NCBI RefSeq assembly: GCF_016907355.1
Contig: NZ_JAFBBW010000001.1
Span: forward strand, 1,240,001-1,304,000
Length of the DNA: 64,000 bases
Origin: Agromyces aurantiacus
GTDB taxonomy: Bacteria > Actinomycetota > Actinomycetes > Actinomycetales > Microbacteriaceae
Direction of reading: 5' to 3'
The notes below the pieces were generated by a model. It made no database searches, was not told the DNA's origin, and worked only from the letters and a program-made list of their open reading frames with translations. The translations under genes and the position numbers were made by a program. Position 1 is the stretch's first letter, and each line of letters starts with the position of its first letter. Positions 27,279 through 35,714 of the stretch are shown in pieces.

Positions 27279-27862
27279 TGATCCTCCTCGACCGAGGCGA
27301 CCTCATCGAAGGACTGCGCGAGCTCGTCGCAGAACTGCATGCTGCCGGCGACCCGGTCGGACTGCGCATCGTCGGCGGCGGTGCGCTCGCGTTGCGTCAC
27401 TTCGAGCGGCGCACGACGGTCGACATCGACGCAGTGAAGGTGAGCCCAGGCGACGAGGCGGCCGTGATCGAGGCCGCCGAGCGCATCGCGCAGCGGCGCG
27501 GATGGCAGCCCGACTGGCTGAACTTCAAGGCCTCTCAGCTCGCGCCGTGGTGGGGGCGCGAGGTCCGGTGGGAGGCGATCCATCAGGACGATCTGGTGAC
27601 GATCGAGGTCGCTCCTGCCGACGCGTTGCTGGCGATGAAGCTCAAGGCCAGCCGACCTGGTCGCGACACCGACGACATCCGGCAACTGCTCGCCGTCTGT
27701 GGCATCGACTCGGTCGAAGCCGCCGACGCGCTCTTCACCGAGTTCTTCCCCGGCGACTCGCTCACCGACCGCGCCTGGGGGATGGTCGAACGCATCCTCG
27801 CTGCCGGCCCGCTCGTACCGCCGATCGCACCGTCGCCGCCGAATCTCGATCCCGGGGTGTAG
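27278..27862 (+). CDS. nucleotidyltransferase (DUF6036/AbiEii-like), probable toxin
   Basis: A 194-residue protein with a minimal nucleotidyltransferase core: GGGALALRHF (33-42) followed by the metal-binding pair Asp49-x-Asp51 in TTVDIDAV, then VEVAPADALLAMKLKASRPG with the conserved Lys-rich helix and RDTDDIRQLL. In AbiEii/MenT-type toxins this fold transfers nucleotides to tRNA or proteins. The ATG overlaps the antitoxin stop, so expression is coupled. Confidence 0.82.
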   Translation: MILLDRGDLIEGLRELVAELHAAGDPVGLRIVGGGALALRHFERRTTVDIDAVKVSPGDEAAVIEAAERIAQRRGWQPDWLNFKASQLAPWWGREVRWEAIHQDDLVTIEVAPADALLAMKLKASRPGRDTDDIRQLLAVCGIDSVEAADALFTEFFPGDSLTDRAWGMVERILAAGPLVPPIAPSPPNLDPGV

Positions 27863-27950
27863 TGCGCGTTCCTCTGCCCGGATAACCCACCAGTACAGGC
27901 TGCCCCCGTGCCCCCGGCCGTCCGCCCGGCGCGCGAGTAGGATCCGCAGC

Positions 27951-28775
27951 ATGGCTCCCGGCGACAACGAGCTCGGCGCATTCCTGCGCGCTCGCCGCGC
28001 CCGGGTGGATCCCGAGGACGTGGGGCTCGCGGGCGGCGTGTCGGGGCGACGGGTGGCGGGCCTTCGCCGCGAGGAGGTCGCGGTGCTCGCCGGCGTCAGC
28101 GCCGACTACTACGCCCGACTCGAGCAGGGTCGCGAACGCAATCCGTCGCCGCAGGTAGTGGAGGCGATCGGACGCGCGCTGCGGCTCGGGCCCGATGCAC
28201 GCGGGCACCTGCTCCGACTGGCGGGCGTGAACCCGCGCATGGGCGCCGACCCGCGGCGCGAGCGCGTCCATCCGGCGCTCCTCGGCTTGCTCGAATCCTT
28301 CCCGAGCGCGGCGGCGTACGTGCTCGGGCCGGCGTTCGACGTGCTCGCCGCGAACGCCGTCGCCGACGCGTTGCTGTCCCCCTTCTTCCCGGAGCGCAAC
28401 ATGCCGCGGATCCTGTTCACCCACCCGGCGGCGCGCGACGTCTTCGCCGAGTGGCCGGCCGTGGCCCGGTCGACGGTTCGCGCCCTGCGATTGAACTCGG
28501 GCCTCTTCCCCGACGATCCCGCGATCGGCGCGCTCGTGGCCGAGCTCGACGGCGCCTCGGCCGAGTTCCGCGCGCTGTGGTCCGATCACGAGGTGGGCGG
28601 GCTCGATCGCGCCCTCAAGGTGTTCGTGCACCCCGTCGCCGGGCGCATCGAGCTGACCTACCAGACCTTCGACGTGCGGGATGCGCCCGGCCAGCAACTC
28701 CTCGTCGGCACGCCCGAGCCGGGCAGTCCGAGCGAGCAGGCGCTCGTCTTCCTCGCCGCCACGACGGGCGCCTGA
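27951..28775 (+). CDS. XRE regulator with MmyB-like ligand domain
   Basis: A 274-residue regulator. The N-terminal HTH (RVAGLRREEVAVLAGVSADY, ARLEQGRERNPSPQVVEAIG) is joined to an MmyB-like sensor domain (residues 100-274, including AAAYVLGPAFDVLAANAVAD and FVHPVAGRIELTYQTFDV), a PAS-like fold found in actinobacterial regulators of short-chain dehydrogenases and fatty-acid or drug responses. ATG at 27951 follows GTAGGATCC. Likely targets are the downstream ABM, NmrA and MFS genes, or a distant locus. Confidence 0.9.
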   Translation: MAPGDNELGAFLRARRARVDPEDVGLAGGVSGRRVAGLRREEVAVLAGVSADYYARLEQGRERNPSPQVVEAIGRALRLGPDARGHLLRLAGVNPRMGADPRRERVHPALLGLLESFPSAAAYVLGPAFDVLAANAVADALLSPFFPERNMPRILFTHPAARDVFAEWPAVARSTVRALRLNSGLFPDDPAIGALVAELDGASAEFRALWSDHEVGGLDRALKVFVHPVAGRIELTYQTFDVRDAPGQQLLVGTPEPGSPSEQALVFLAATTGA

Positions 28776-28893
28776 ATAGGCCCCAGACAGGGTGTCGCAC
28801 ACCTCGGCTGCGGCGGCCTTCCGCGATCGGCCGTGCGGGTCCATCGTTGATGGGGCCGCCGTGCGGGCGGCCATCGTGGAAGGAACGAACCCC

Positions 28894-29196
28894 ATGCCCC
28901 AGATCCTCGAGATCACCACGCTCCGTCCGGCGCCCGGACTGACCGCGGCCGACTTCGTCGCCGCGAACGCCGACATCGACGAGTACCTCCAGCGGCAGCC
29001 CGGCTTCCAGTGGCGGCGCATCGTCGAGCGCGGCGACGGCATGGTGGTCGACATCGTCGCCTACGACAGCATCGAGCACGCGGAGCGCGGCGCCGAGGGC
29101 ATCACCGGTGAGATGGCCGGGTCGCCCGTGCACGCCGCCATCGACCACAGCACCGTGGACTGGCAGTTCACCACGGTCGTCCACTCGATCGGCTGA
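28894..29196 (+). CDS. dimeric alpha/beta-barrel (ABM-like) protein
   Basis: A 100-residue protein of the ferredoxin-like dimeric alpha/beta-barrel superfamily, to which antibiotic biosynthesis monooxygenases belong. It has the pattern LEITTLRPAPGLTAADFVAA, then GFQWRRIVERGDGMVVDIVA. No catalytic residues can be assigned. ATG at 28894 follows AAGGAACG. Confidence 0.8.
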   Translation: MPQILEITTLRPAPGLTAADFVAANADIDEYLQRQPGFQWRRIVERGDGMVVDIVAYDSIEHAERGAEGITGEMAGSPVHAAIDHSTVDWQFTTVVHSIG

Positions 29197-29236
29197 GGTC
29201 CTGCCCGGCGTCGTCCGGGAATCGCCGGGGCGTCAC

Positions 29237-29286
29237 GACGGTTGTCGCGAGTGCGAGCGCCGATCCACCCGCGACGACGGTCCAGA
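29237..29286. repeat. palindromic element, family 3 copy A
   Basis: GGTTGTCGCGAGTG and CACCCGCGACGAC form an imperfect stem 40 bases after the ABM gene. The same sequence, flanks included (GACGG before, GTCCA after), recurs at 49674-49724, where the stem is perfect. It is a dispersed terminator-like palindrome. Confidence 0.6.
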
Positions 29287-29357
29287 CGGAGGCGTCGGCA
29301 CGCCTGGGCGACATCCAGATCGGATGGCGCAGCAGCGCCCGCACGAAGGAGAACCCC

Positions 29358-30230
29358 ATGTCCCAGCTCCCCGACTCCGCCGACCTGAAGCCCGTGCTGC
29401 TGATCGGCGGGACCGGCAAGGTCGGCAGCCGCCTCGCGCGGGCGCTGCTCGCGCGAGGTCAGCGCGTGCGCGTCGCGAGCCGCAGTGGCGGCGACGTCCG
29501 GTTCGACTGGCGGGATCCCGACACGTACGACGCCGCGCTCGCCGGGACGGGCGCCGTCTTCGTCGTCGGCCCGGGCTCGGCGACCGACTGGTCGCCGCTC
29601 CTGCGCGACCTGCTCGATCGGGCTGCCGCCGCGGGCGTCGAGCGCGCCGTGCTGCTCTCGGCGCGCGGCGTCGAGTTCCTGCCCGACGGCGCGGTCGACC
29701 GTGCCGAGCGCGCCCTGCAGGACGGGCCCGTGGCGTGGAGCATCGTGCGTCCGTCGCACTTCGCCCAGAACTTCACCGAGGCGATGTTCGTGCCGGTCGA
29801 CGGCAGGGTGGTCGCACCGGTCGGCGATGGCGCCGAGCCGTTCGTCGACGTCGAGGATGTCGCGGAGGTCGCCGCGACGCTCCTCACCGAGCCGGCATTC
29901 GACGGCGAGATCGTCGAGGTCTCCGGACCCGAGGCGGTCGACTTCGCCGAGGCCGTGTCGCTGCTCGGCCGCGCCGCCAGGCGGGAGATCGCGTTCGCCG
30001 ACGAGTCACCCGAGCAGCACGTCGAGCGCCTGCGCGCCGCGGGCACGCCCGAGGGCTACGTCACATGGCGGATGGCGATGCTCGGCGGCATCCGCTCCGG
30101 GGCTGACGCGTACGTCAGCGACGGCGTCCCGCGGGTGCTCGGTCGCCCCGCGACCTCGTTCGCGGCCTGGGCCGAGCGCGAGGCGGGCGTGCTCGCGCCC
30201 GACGGAGACCGCCCGGGCGCGGCGGGGTAG
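29358..30230 (+). CDS. NmrA-like NAD(P)-binding protein (atypical SDR)
   Basis: A 290-residue Rossmann-fold protein. The glycine-rich nucleotide motif GGTGKVGSRLARALLARGQ lies at 18-36. It then has VFVVGPGS, AAGVERAVLLSARGVEF and the RPSHFAQNFTE segment characteristic of NmrA/NAD(P)H-azoreductase-like proteins that sense the redox state of the nucleotide or reduce small quinones. ATG at 29358 follows GAAGGAGAA. Followed by the MFS exporter gene. Confidence 0.9.
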   Translation: MSQLPDSADLKPVLLIGGTGKVGSRLARALLARGQRVRVASRSGGDVRFDWRDPDTYDAALAGTGAVFVVGPGSATDWSPLLRDLLDRAAAAGVERAVLLSARGVEFLPDGAVDRAERALQDGPVAWSIVRPSHFAQNFTEAMFVPVDGRVVAPVGDGAEPFVDVEDVAEVAATLLTEPAFDGEIVEVSGPEAVDFAEAVSLLGRAARREIAFADESPEQHVERLRAAGTPEGYVTWRMAMLGGIRSGADAYVSDGVPRVLGRPATSFAAWAEREAGVLAPDGDRPGAAG

Positions 30231-30300
30231 GTCGCGCCGGACCGGTGCTGCGGTGGCTGCGGTCTGCCCCACCACCGCGCGCCGGGTCATCGGGCGAATT

Positions 30301-30350
30301 GCAACTTCGGGGTTGCGTTCCCCTCGGCGGTTGTGCAACCTTTGGGTTGC
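30301..30350. promoter_or_regulatory. two tandem 16-bp palindromic operators upstream of MFS gene
   Basis: GCAACTTCGGGGTTGC (30301-30316) and GCAACCTTTGGGTTGC (30335-30350) share the pattern GCAAC-N6-GTTGC. Their centres lie 34 bp apart, about three helical turns, and the second ends 19 bases before the MFS start. They look like a cooperative repressor site; no dedicated repressor gene is adjacent. Confidence 0.75.
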
Positions 30351-30369
30351 CACAACCGAGGAGACCACC

Positions 30370-31572
30370 ATGACACCAACCCCGACCCCCAACCCGCGAC
30401 CCGTGCTCGCCGTCCTGTTCGCCGGCTCGTTCGTGATGGGCTGCGCCGAGATGCTCGTGGTCGGCCTGATCGACCTGATCGCCGCCGACCTCGCCGTCTC
30501 GGTTCCGGCGGCGGGCGCACTGCTCACCGCGAACGCGCTCGGCCTCGCGATCGGGGGACCGCTCCTCACGTTCCTGACGACCCGGTTCGACCGGCGCCGC
30601 GTGCTCCTCGCCGCGCTGGCGACGTTCGTCGTCGCCAACGCGCTGCCGGCGATGCTGGGCGCCGACTACGCGGTGTTCGTCGTCGCCCGGGTCGCCATCG
30701 GGGCGGTGCAGGGGCTGTTCATCGCGGCCGCGATGATGTCGGCGACGGCGGTCGTTCCGTCGGAACGCAGCGGTCGGGCGATGGCCGTGATCATCACGGG
30801 GTTCGCGATGTCGAGCGCGTTGGGCGTTCCCTTCGGGACGCTGCTGGGCCAGGCCGTGGGATGGCGCGGCGCATTCGTCGCGGTCGTCATCGCCGGTCTC
30901 TTCGTGCTCAGCCTCGCCACAATCGTGCTGCCCTCGGTGCCGACGCCGGCGGGCAGCGGAGCGCTCGGCCAGGCCCGGCACGCGTTCGCACCACGCGTGC
31001 TCGCCGTGCTCGCCGTGAGCACCCTCACCTTCGCCGCGATGCTGGCGGCCATCACGTACCTCGTGCCGTTCCTCGGCGAGGTGACGGATGTCGCGGGGCC
31101 CGCGGTGACCCCGTACCTGCTCGCCTACGGCGCCGCGACGGCCATCGGATCGTTCGCCGGCGGACGGTTCGCCGACGCGAACGCCGCCCGGGCCCTCATC
31201 GTCGGCGCGATCGGCGTGACCGTCTCACTCGTCGTGCTCCTGCTCTTCGGGTCGAGCCCGTGGCTCGTCGGCGCGGCCGTCTTCTCGATCGGGCTGTTCG
31301 GGATGGCGACGGGGCCGTCGATCCAGCACCGGGTGGTAGCGCTCGCGGGGCCGGGCGCCCCGCTCGCGTCGTCGCTCCCCGCCTCGGCGGTGAACGCCGG
31401 CATCGCGTTCGGCGCGTTCGCCGGCGGGGTGGCGATCGACACCGGTGGTGTCCAGCTCGCGGTGCTCGCGGCCTCCGTCATCGCCGTGGCCGCGGTCGCC
31501 GCCGCGTGGGCGACGAGCGCGCTGAAGCCGGCCGCCGCGACATCCGTCCCCGCCTCGCTCGCCGACCGATGA
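30370..31572 (+). CDS. MFS transporter (drug/arabinose-efflux type)
   Basis: A 400-residue permease with twelve predicted transmembrane segments. The loop after TM2 (LTTRFDRRRVL) is the MFS motif A region, and TM5 carries FAMSSALGVPFGTLLGQAVG, motif C-like of DHA1 drug-proton antiporters. ATG at 30370 follows GAGGAGACC. Regulated, on sequence evidence, by twin palindromes immediately upstream. Substrate unknown. Confidence 0.93.
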   Translation: MTPTPTPNPRPVLAVLFAGSFVMGCAEMLVVGLIDLIAADLAVSVPAAGALLTANALGLAIGGPLLTFLTTRFDRRRVLLAALATFVVANALPAMLGADYAVFVVARVAIGAVQGLFIAAAMMSATAVVPSERSGRAMAVIITGFAMSSALGVPFGTLLGQAVGWRGAFVAVVIAGLFVLSLATIVLPSVPTPAGSGALGQARHAFAPRVLAVLAVSTLTFAAMLAAITYLVPFLGEVTDVAGPAVTPYLLAYGAATAIGSFAGGRFADANAARALIVGAIGVTVSLVVLLLFGSSPWLVGAAVFSIGLFGMATGPSIQHRVVALAGPGAPLASSLPASAVNAGIAFGAFAGGVAIDTGGVQLAVLAASVIAVAAVAAAWATSALKPAAATSVPASLADR

Positions 31573-31590
31573 GCGCGCCCGCGGGCGCGC
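31573..31590. terminator. perfect palindrome after the MFS stop codon
   Basis: GCGCGCCCGCGGGCGCGC is fully self-complementary and begins at the base after the MFS stop codon. It would form a very stable hairpin at the 3' end of the transcript. No U-tract. Confidence 0.6.
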
Positions 31591-31652
31591 GTCGGCCGAC
31601 GCATCCGCATCCTGCACCCGACCCACTGCACTCACCTCACGAAAGGAACACC

Positions 31653-32135
31653 ATGGACCGCATGACCGACAACCCCGCCGCCGTGATCGACGACGGCGCG
31701 TTCACCGTGCGCCGGAGCGTGCACATCAACGCTCCCGTCGAGAAGGTGTGGGGCGCGGTCACCGACCCCGCGCACATCTCCGCCTGGTTCGGACAGGCCG
31801 CGTTCGAGGGGGCCGGCGCCGGTGCGCGCGGAACGCTCACCTTCGCGGGCGACCACGTCGTGCCCATCCGAATCGAGGCGATCGACGAGCCGCGCATGGT
31901 CTCCTACCGCTGGGCCAGCGGCGATGCGCCGCAGGACCGCGCGGCGGAGCTGGCGCCCGAGCACTCGACCGTGTTCACGATGACGCTCGAGCCGGTGCCC
32001 GACGGCACCCGGCTCACGCTCGTCGAGACCGGCTTCGAGCACCTGGCCGACCCGGCGGCGCACCTCGAGGACCACCGCGGCGGATGGAACGGCGAACTCG
32101 ACAAGCTCGTCGCGCTGTTCGAGGACGGCTCGTGA
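31653..32135 (+). CDS. SRPBCC/AHSA1 domain protein
   Basis: A 160-residue protein of the AHSA1 (activator of Hsp90 homologue) branch of the SRPBCC fold: TVRRSVHINAPVEKVWGAVT, ISAWFGQAAFEG, RIEAIDEPRMVSYRW and the C-terminal helix HRGGWNGELDKLVALFE. Such genes usually travel with an ArsR regulator in one operon; none is present here. ATG at 31653 follows GAAAGGAAC. Ligand unknown. Confidence 0.9.
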   Translation: MDRMTDNPAAVIDDGAFTVRRSVHINAPVEKVWGAVTDPAHISAWFGQAAFEGAGAGARGTLTFAGDHVVPIRIEAIDEPRMVSYRWASGDAPQDRAAELAPEHSTVFTMTLEPVPDGTRLTLVETGFEHLADPAAHLEDHRGGWNGELDKLVALFEDGS

Positions 32136-32166
32136 TGCGGGTCTTGGTTCCCGTGCTCGCCTGCCC

Positions 32167-33144
32167 ATGACCCTGAACGCGAGCGGGGAGGGGGTGAAGG
32201 CCAGCACGGGATCCGTCCGGGAACGAGCCGACGTCGTCATCGTCGGCGGAGGGCCTGCGGGCCTCAGCGCCGCGGTGTCGCTCGGTCGTGCGCGTCGACG
32301 TGTGGTCGTGGTCGATGCGGGCAGGCCCAGGAATATGACCGCCGCGCACATGCACGGGGTGCTCGGTCACGACGGGCTGTCACCGCTCCGGCTGCTCGAG
32401 CTCGGCCGAGCCGAGGCGGCACGGTACGGCGTGCGGCTGGTTCGCGGCGAGGTCAGGGCAGCGCGCGTCGATCGCGGCGAGATCGAGGTGGATGCTGTGG
32501 GCGGAACGTTCCGCGCCCGTCGCCTCCTCGTCGCGACCGGACTCGACGACGAGCTGCCGAGCATCCCCGGGATGCGGGAGCAGTGGGGGAAGGGCGTCAT
32601 CGTCTGCCCGTACTGCGACGGCTGGGAGCACCGGATGGACGTCATCGGCGTGATCGCGACCTCGCCTCGCAGCGTCGACCAGGCGCAGCTGCTCCGACAG
32701 TGGTCGGACCGCGTCGTCTACTTCTCGAACGTGGTCGGCACACCGTCGGCCGACGAGGTGGTGGCGCTCGCGCGGCGCGGCATCCGGGTCGAGCCGGGCC
32801 GGGTCACCGGCATCCACTCAGATGGCGACCGGGCGACCGCGGTGGCGGTCGACGGGCGCACGGTCGCCGTCGGCGTGGTCTTCACGGGGCCGACGCTGCG
32901 CCCGCGCGATGCCCTGCTGCGGTCGCTCGGCGCGGCGACCACGAATGGCACGACCGGATCGTGGGTCGATATCGACGACGATGGGCGCACCTCGGTGCCG
33001 GGAGTATGGGCGGTCGGGAACGTGGTCGATCCGCGCTCGAACGTCCCGGTCTCCCTGGGACTCGGCTCGCTCGTCGCCGGCGCGCTCAACGCGGACCTCG
33101 TGGCCGACGACATCGCCAGCGCGCTCGCGAACCCGGCGATCTGA
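32167..33144 (+). CDS. thioredoxin-reductase-like FAD oxidoreductase
   Basis: A 325-residue flavoprotein. FAD-binding GGGPAG lies at 27-32. A redox-active CPYC pair (Cys147, Cys150) sits in VCPYCDGWE, as in thioredoxin reductase. FAD is also bound by the C-terminal PGVWAVGNVV segment. The usual NADPH-binding GGGDSA motif is replaced by VIGVIATSPRSVDQA, so it belongs to the divergent TrxR-like group and its electron donor is uncertain. ATG at 32167. Confidence 0.87.
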   Translation: MTLNASGEGVKASTGSVRERADVVIVGGGPAGLSAAVSLGRARRRVVVVDAGRPRNMTAAHMHGVLGHDGLSPLRLLELGRAEAARYGVRLVRGEVRAARVDRGEIEVDAVGGTFRARRLLVATGLDDELPSIPGMREQWGKGVIVCPYCDGWEHRMDVIGVIATSPRSVDQAQLLRQWSDRVVYFSNVVGTPSADEVVALARRGIRVEPGRVTGIHSDGDRATAVAVDGRTVAVGVVFTGPTLRPRDALLRSLGAATTNGTTGSWVDIDDDGRTSVPGVWAVGNVVDPRSNVPVSLGLGSLVAGALNADLVADDIASALANPAI

Positions 33145-33313
33145 ATGGAGCCGGCCGGTCGCTCGGCCGTCCGTCTGCGTCAAGGCGCCGCTGTGGTGCA
33201 CGAGGCGTGGGTCGACGGCGGGCGGCTCTTCGGTGCGCGGCCGCGGTGGTCGCCGCGGATGCCGGCGTCGTGCTCCCGCACCGACGCGAAGGGCCGAGAT
33301 CATGCAGGCGAAG

Positions 33314-34753
33314 TCATGCCGCCGCGGCGTCGCGCAGCTCGAACCGCGCCCGGCCGCCGAGGCGGGGCGCCTGGGCGGGGTCGATGTGCGGTGGCGGGAT
33401 GAACCAGATCTCTCGCGGTCCGGGCCGAATCTGCCAGCCGTCGCGGTGGATCATGTGGTGGCAGAAGCTGCAGAGCATCACCCCGTTGGAGAGGTCGGTC
33501 GGGCCGGCGTCGCGTTCCCACCAGTCGATGTGGTGCGCCTCGACGTAGCCGATGTTCTGCCCGCAGGAGGCGCAGCCGCCGTCGCGCTCGCCGAGTGCGA
33601 GCCGTTGCGCCTTCGTGAAGAGGCGCGCGGCTCGTCCGAGGTCGAGCGGCAGGCTCTCGCCGCCGAGGACGGCGGGAACGAGCTCGGCGTCGGCGGCCAT
33701 GCGGCGGGCGGTCGCCGCTGAGATCGGCTGGTCGAGTCCGTCGATGCGCGCGTGCCCGAGCCCGCTGACGAGCGCGTCGAGGTCGATGCGCACGACCACG
33801 GTGGTCTTCGCGAGCGGTGGCGCCGTCTGGGTGCAGCCGAGCGTGTGGCGGGCCAGCGCGGCGAGCGCGTCGGCCTGGATCTGCGGAATCGATCGGTGAT
33901 CGTCGACGACCGCCATGGGCTCGCCCGGCTGACGTCGTCGCAGCGCGTCGCTGACCAGCGCCTCGATCGCGGCCTTCACCGGTGCCGCGCTCTCGGGATC
34001 GAGCCGCGCGTGCAGATGCACCACACCGCGCCGGTCTTCGCGCATCGTCAGCGAGCGCTCCATTCGGAGTTCGTCTTCCCGCGGCTCCACCCCGTCGGGG
34101 TCGAGCCGCGCCTCGGCCTCGCGAACGCCGCGCATGAGGGTCTCGAGCGGCACGCGCGCGGCGAGGTCGACGAGGGCGCGCTCCACGACCTCGGCCCTAT
34201 CGGCCTCGGCGCGCACCGACGCTCGCTCGAGCATGGTCGTGATCGCGCATGCCGCCTCGATGCTGATCGTCGCCGACTGCAGCGCGGCAGCCACCCGCGG
34301 GACCCGCGCCGGCGTCCGCTCACCGCTGAAGGTCTGCCGCTCGGCCGTGGCGACGCCGACGGCGATCAGTCGCTGCGCGTCGGCGCGCGACCCGCCGGTG
34401 GCCGCGGCGACGAGCCGCACCGGATTATGGAAGCCGTGCGCCTTCGCGAACCCGACCTCGCCGAACTCGGGCCCGGACCGCGCGGCGACCTCGGCAGCGA
34501 CCCGCGCGAACGCCGCATCGACATCGCGCCGTACCCTCGCGAGCGCGTCGACGACCTGCATGAGCCCGGCATCGCTCATCTGCTCGGCCTCGACCTGCGC
34601 CGAACCGCGGATGGCGCCCCACGCCGGCATGGCGCCGACCCACGCCTCGCGAAGCGCCGCCACGTCGCGCTCGAGCGCGACCAGCGCGCCAGGCGCGCCC
34701 GACACCGATGACGCCGCCGGGGCGTCGGGTGCGAGTCGCGGGGGCTGTTCCAT
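33314..34753 (-). CDS. DUF222 / 13E12-type HNH endonuclease, copy B
   Basis: A 479-residue paralogue of the protein at 19223-20650, with the same order: N-terminal helical DUF222, then HNH (CASCGQNIGYVEAHHIDWWE, LLHH-type region CSFCHHMIHRDGW). From about residue 270 to near the end the two proteins differ at only a few positions, and the DNA is correspondingly close, whereas N-terminal halves are moderately similar. ATG at 34753 with AGGA seven bases upstream, as in copy A. Function in vivo unclear. Confidence 0.9.
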   Translation of the reverse strand: MEQPPRLAPDAPAASSVSGAPGALVALERDVAALREAWVGAMPAWGAIRGSAQVEAEQMSDAGLMQVVDALARVRRDVDAAFARVAAEVAARSGPEFGEVGFAKAHGFHNPVRLVAAATGGSRADAQRLIAVGVATAERQTFSGERTPARVPRVAAALQSATISIEAACAITTMLERASVRAEADRAEVVERALVDLAARVPLETLMRGVREAEARLDPDGVEPREDELRMERSLTMREDRRGVVHLHARLDPESAAPVKAAIEALVSDALRRRQPGEPMAVVDDHRSIPQIQADALAALARHTLGCTQTAPPLAKTTVVVRIDLDALVSGLGHARIDGLDQPISAATARRMAADAELVPAVLGGESLPLDLGRAARLFTKAQRLALGERDGGCASCGQNIGYVEAHHIDWWERDAGPTDLSNGVMLCSFCHHMIHRDGWQIRPGPREIWFIPPPHIDPAQAPRLGGRARFELRDAAAA

Positions 34754-34820
34754 GACTCCATCCTGCAGGCACCCACTGACATCCGATCGCACGAGAAATC
34801 AGCGACGATCAGGGATTCTG

Positions 34821-34854
34821 CCTGTGGATGAATCGCCCGAACGGACGCCTGTGG
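34821..34854. promoter_or_regulatory. direct repeat upstream of HNH copy B
   Basis: CCTGTGG at 34821 and 34848, 27 bases apart, at the same distance from the start codon as the pair upstream of copy A (20718/20745). Conservation outside the coding region supports a regulatory or mobility role. Confidence 0.5.
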
Positions 34855-34906
34855 AGGAGAAATGGCCTGGGCGCTCGGCCCGTCGGCCCCAGCTCCGGAC
34901 GGGGTC

Positions 34907-35713
34907 TCAGAGCTCAGCCGTGAGCCCGCCGTCGATGACGAAGTCCGCTCCGGTGATATTGCCGGCCACGTGGTCGCTCGCGAGGAACGCGACGAGCGCG
35001 GCGACCTCCTCGGCCGTCGTGAACCGGCCCGTGACCATGGATGCCTCGGCACCCGCGACCACGTCGGCCCGCGACGTCCCCGCCCCCGCCCCGTCACCGG
35101 CCGCCGCCGAGAACGTCGCCGCCACGCCGCCATCACCGAGCCAGAGGTCGGTCGCCACCGGCCCCGGGCTCACGGTGTTGACCCGGATCCCGTCTCGACC
35201 GACCTCCTTCGACAGCGCCTTCGAGAAGTTCACGAGTGCGGCCTTCGCGGCGCTGTAGTCGATGACGGCGGGATCCGGCAGCTTCGCGTTGACCGACGCG
35301 ACGGTCACGACGGCGCCGCGGCCGGCCGCCCGCATCGGCGCCAGGGCGGCTCGCGTCATCCGGATCGCCGTCAGCGCGTCGAGCTGGAATGTGCCCATCC
35401 ATTCCTCGTCGCTGACGGACGCGAAGCCGCCCGTCCGCGGGCGCACCCCGCCCACGTTGTTCACGAGGATGCCGAGCGTCCCGAGCCCCGCCGCCCGCTC
35501 GACGAGCGTTGCAGCGACGGCCGGATCCGTGAGGTCCGCGGCCACCGGCACCACCGCCCCGCGCTCCGCGAGCTCCAGCAGCGCCGGCGTGAGCGTGCGG
35601 GAAGCGGCGACCACCCGTGCACCCTCGGTGACGAGCGTCGAGGTGACCGCGAGCCCGATGCCCCGGCCGGCACCCGTGACGATCGCGACGGCGCCGTCCA
35701 GCGCGAGATCCAT
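34907..35713 (-). CDS. short-chain dehydrogenase/reductase
   Basis: A 268-residue classical SDR. Cofactor motif TGAGRGIG (13-20), NNVG (85-88), catalytic Ser140, Tyr153 and Lys157 in YSAAK, and SPGPVATDLWL after the active site. It reduces or oxidises a carbonyl or alcohol with NAD(P)H; substrate unknown. The ATG is one base after the stop of the upstream hydrolase, so the two form an operon divergent from a LysR gene. Confidence 0.93.
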   Translation of the reverse strand: MDLALDGAVAIVTGAGRGIGLAVTSTLVTEGARVVAASRTLTPALLELAERGAVVPVAADLTDPAVAATLVERAAGLGTLGILVNNVGGVRPRTGGFASVSDEEWMGTFQLDALTAIRMTRAALAPMRAAGRGAVVTVASVNAKLPDPAVIDYSAAKAALVNFSKALSKEVGRDGIRVNTVSPGPVATDLWLGDGGVAATFSAAAGDGAGAGTSRADVVAGAEASMVTGRFTTAEEVAALVAFLASDHVAGNITGADFVIDGGLTAEL

Positions 35714-35714
35714 G

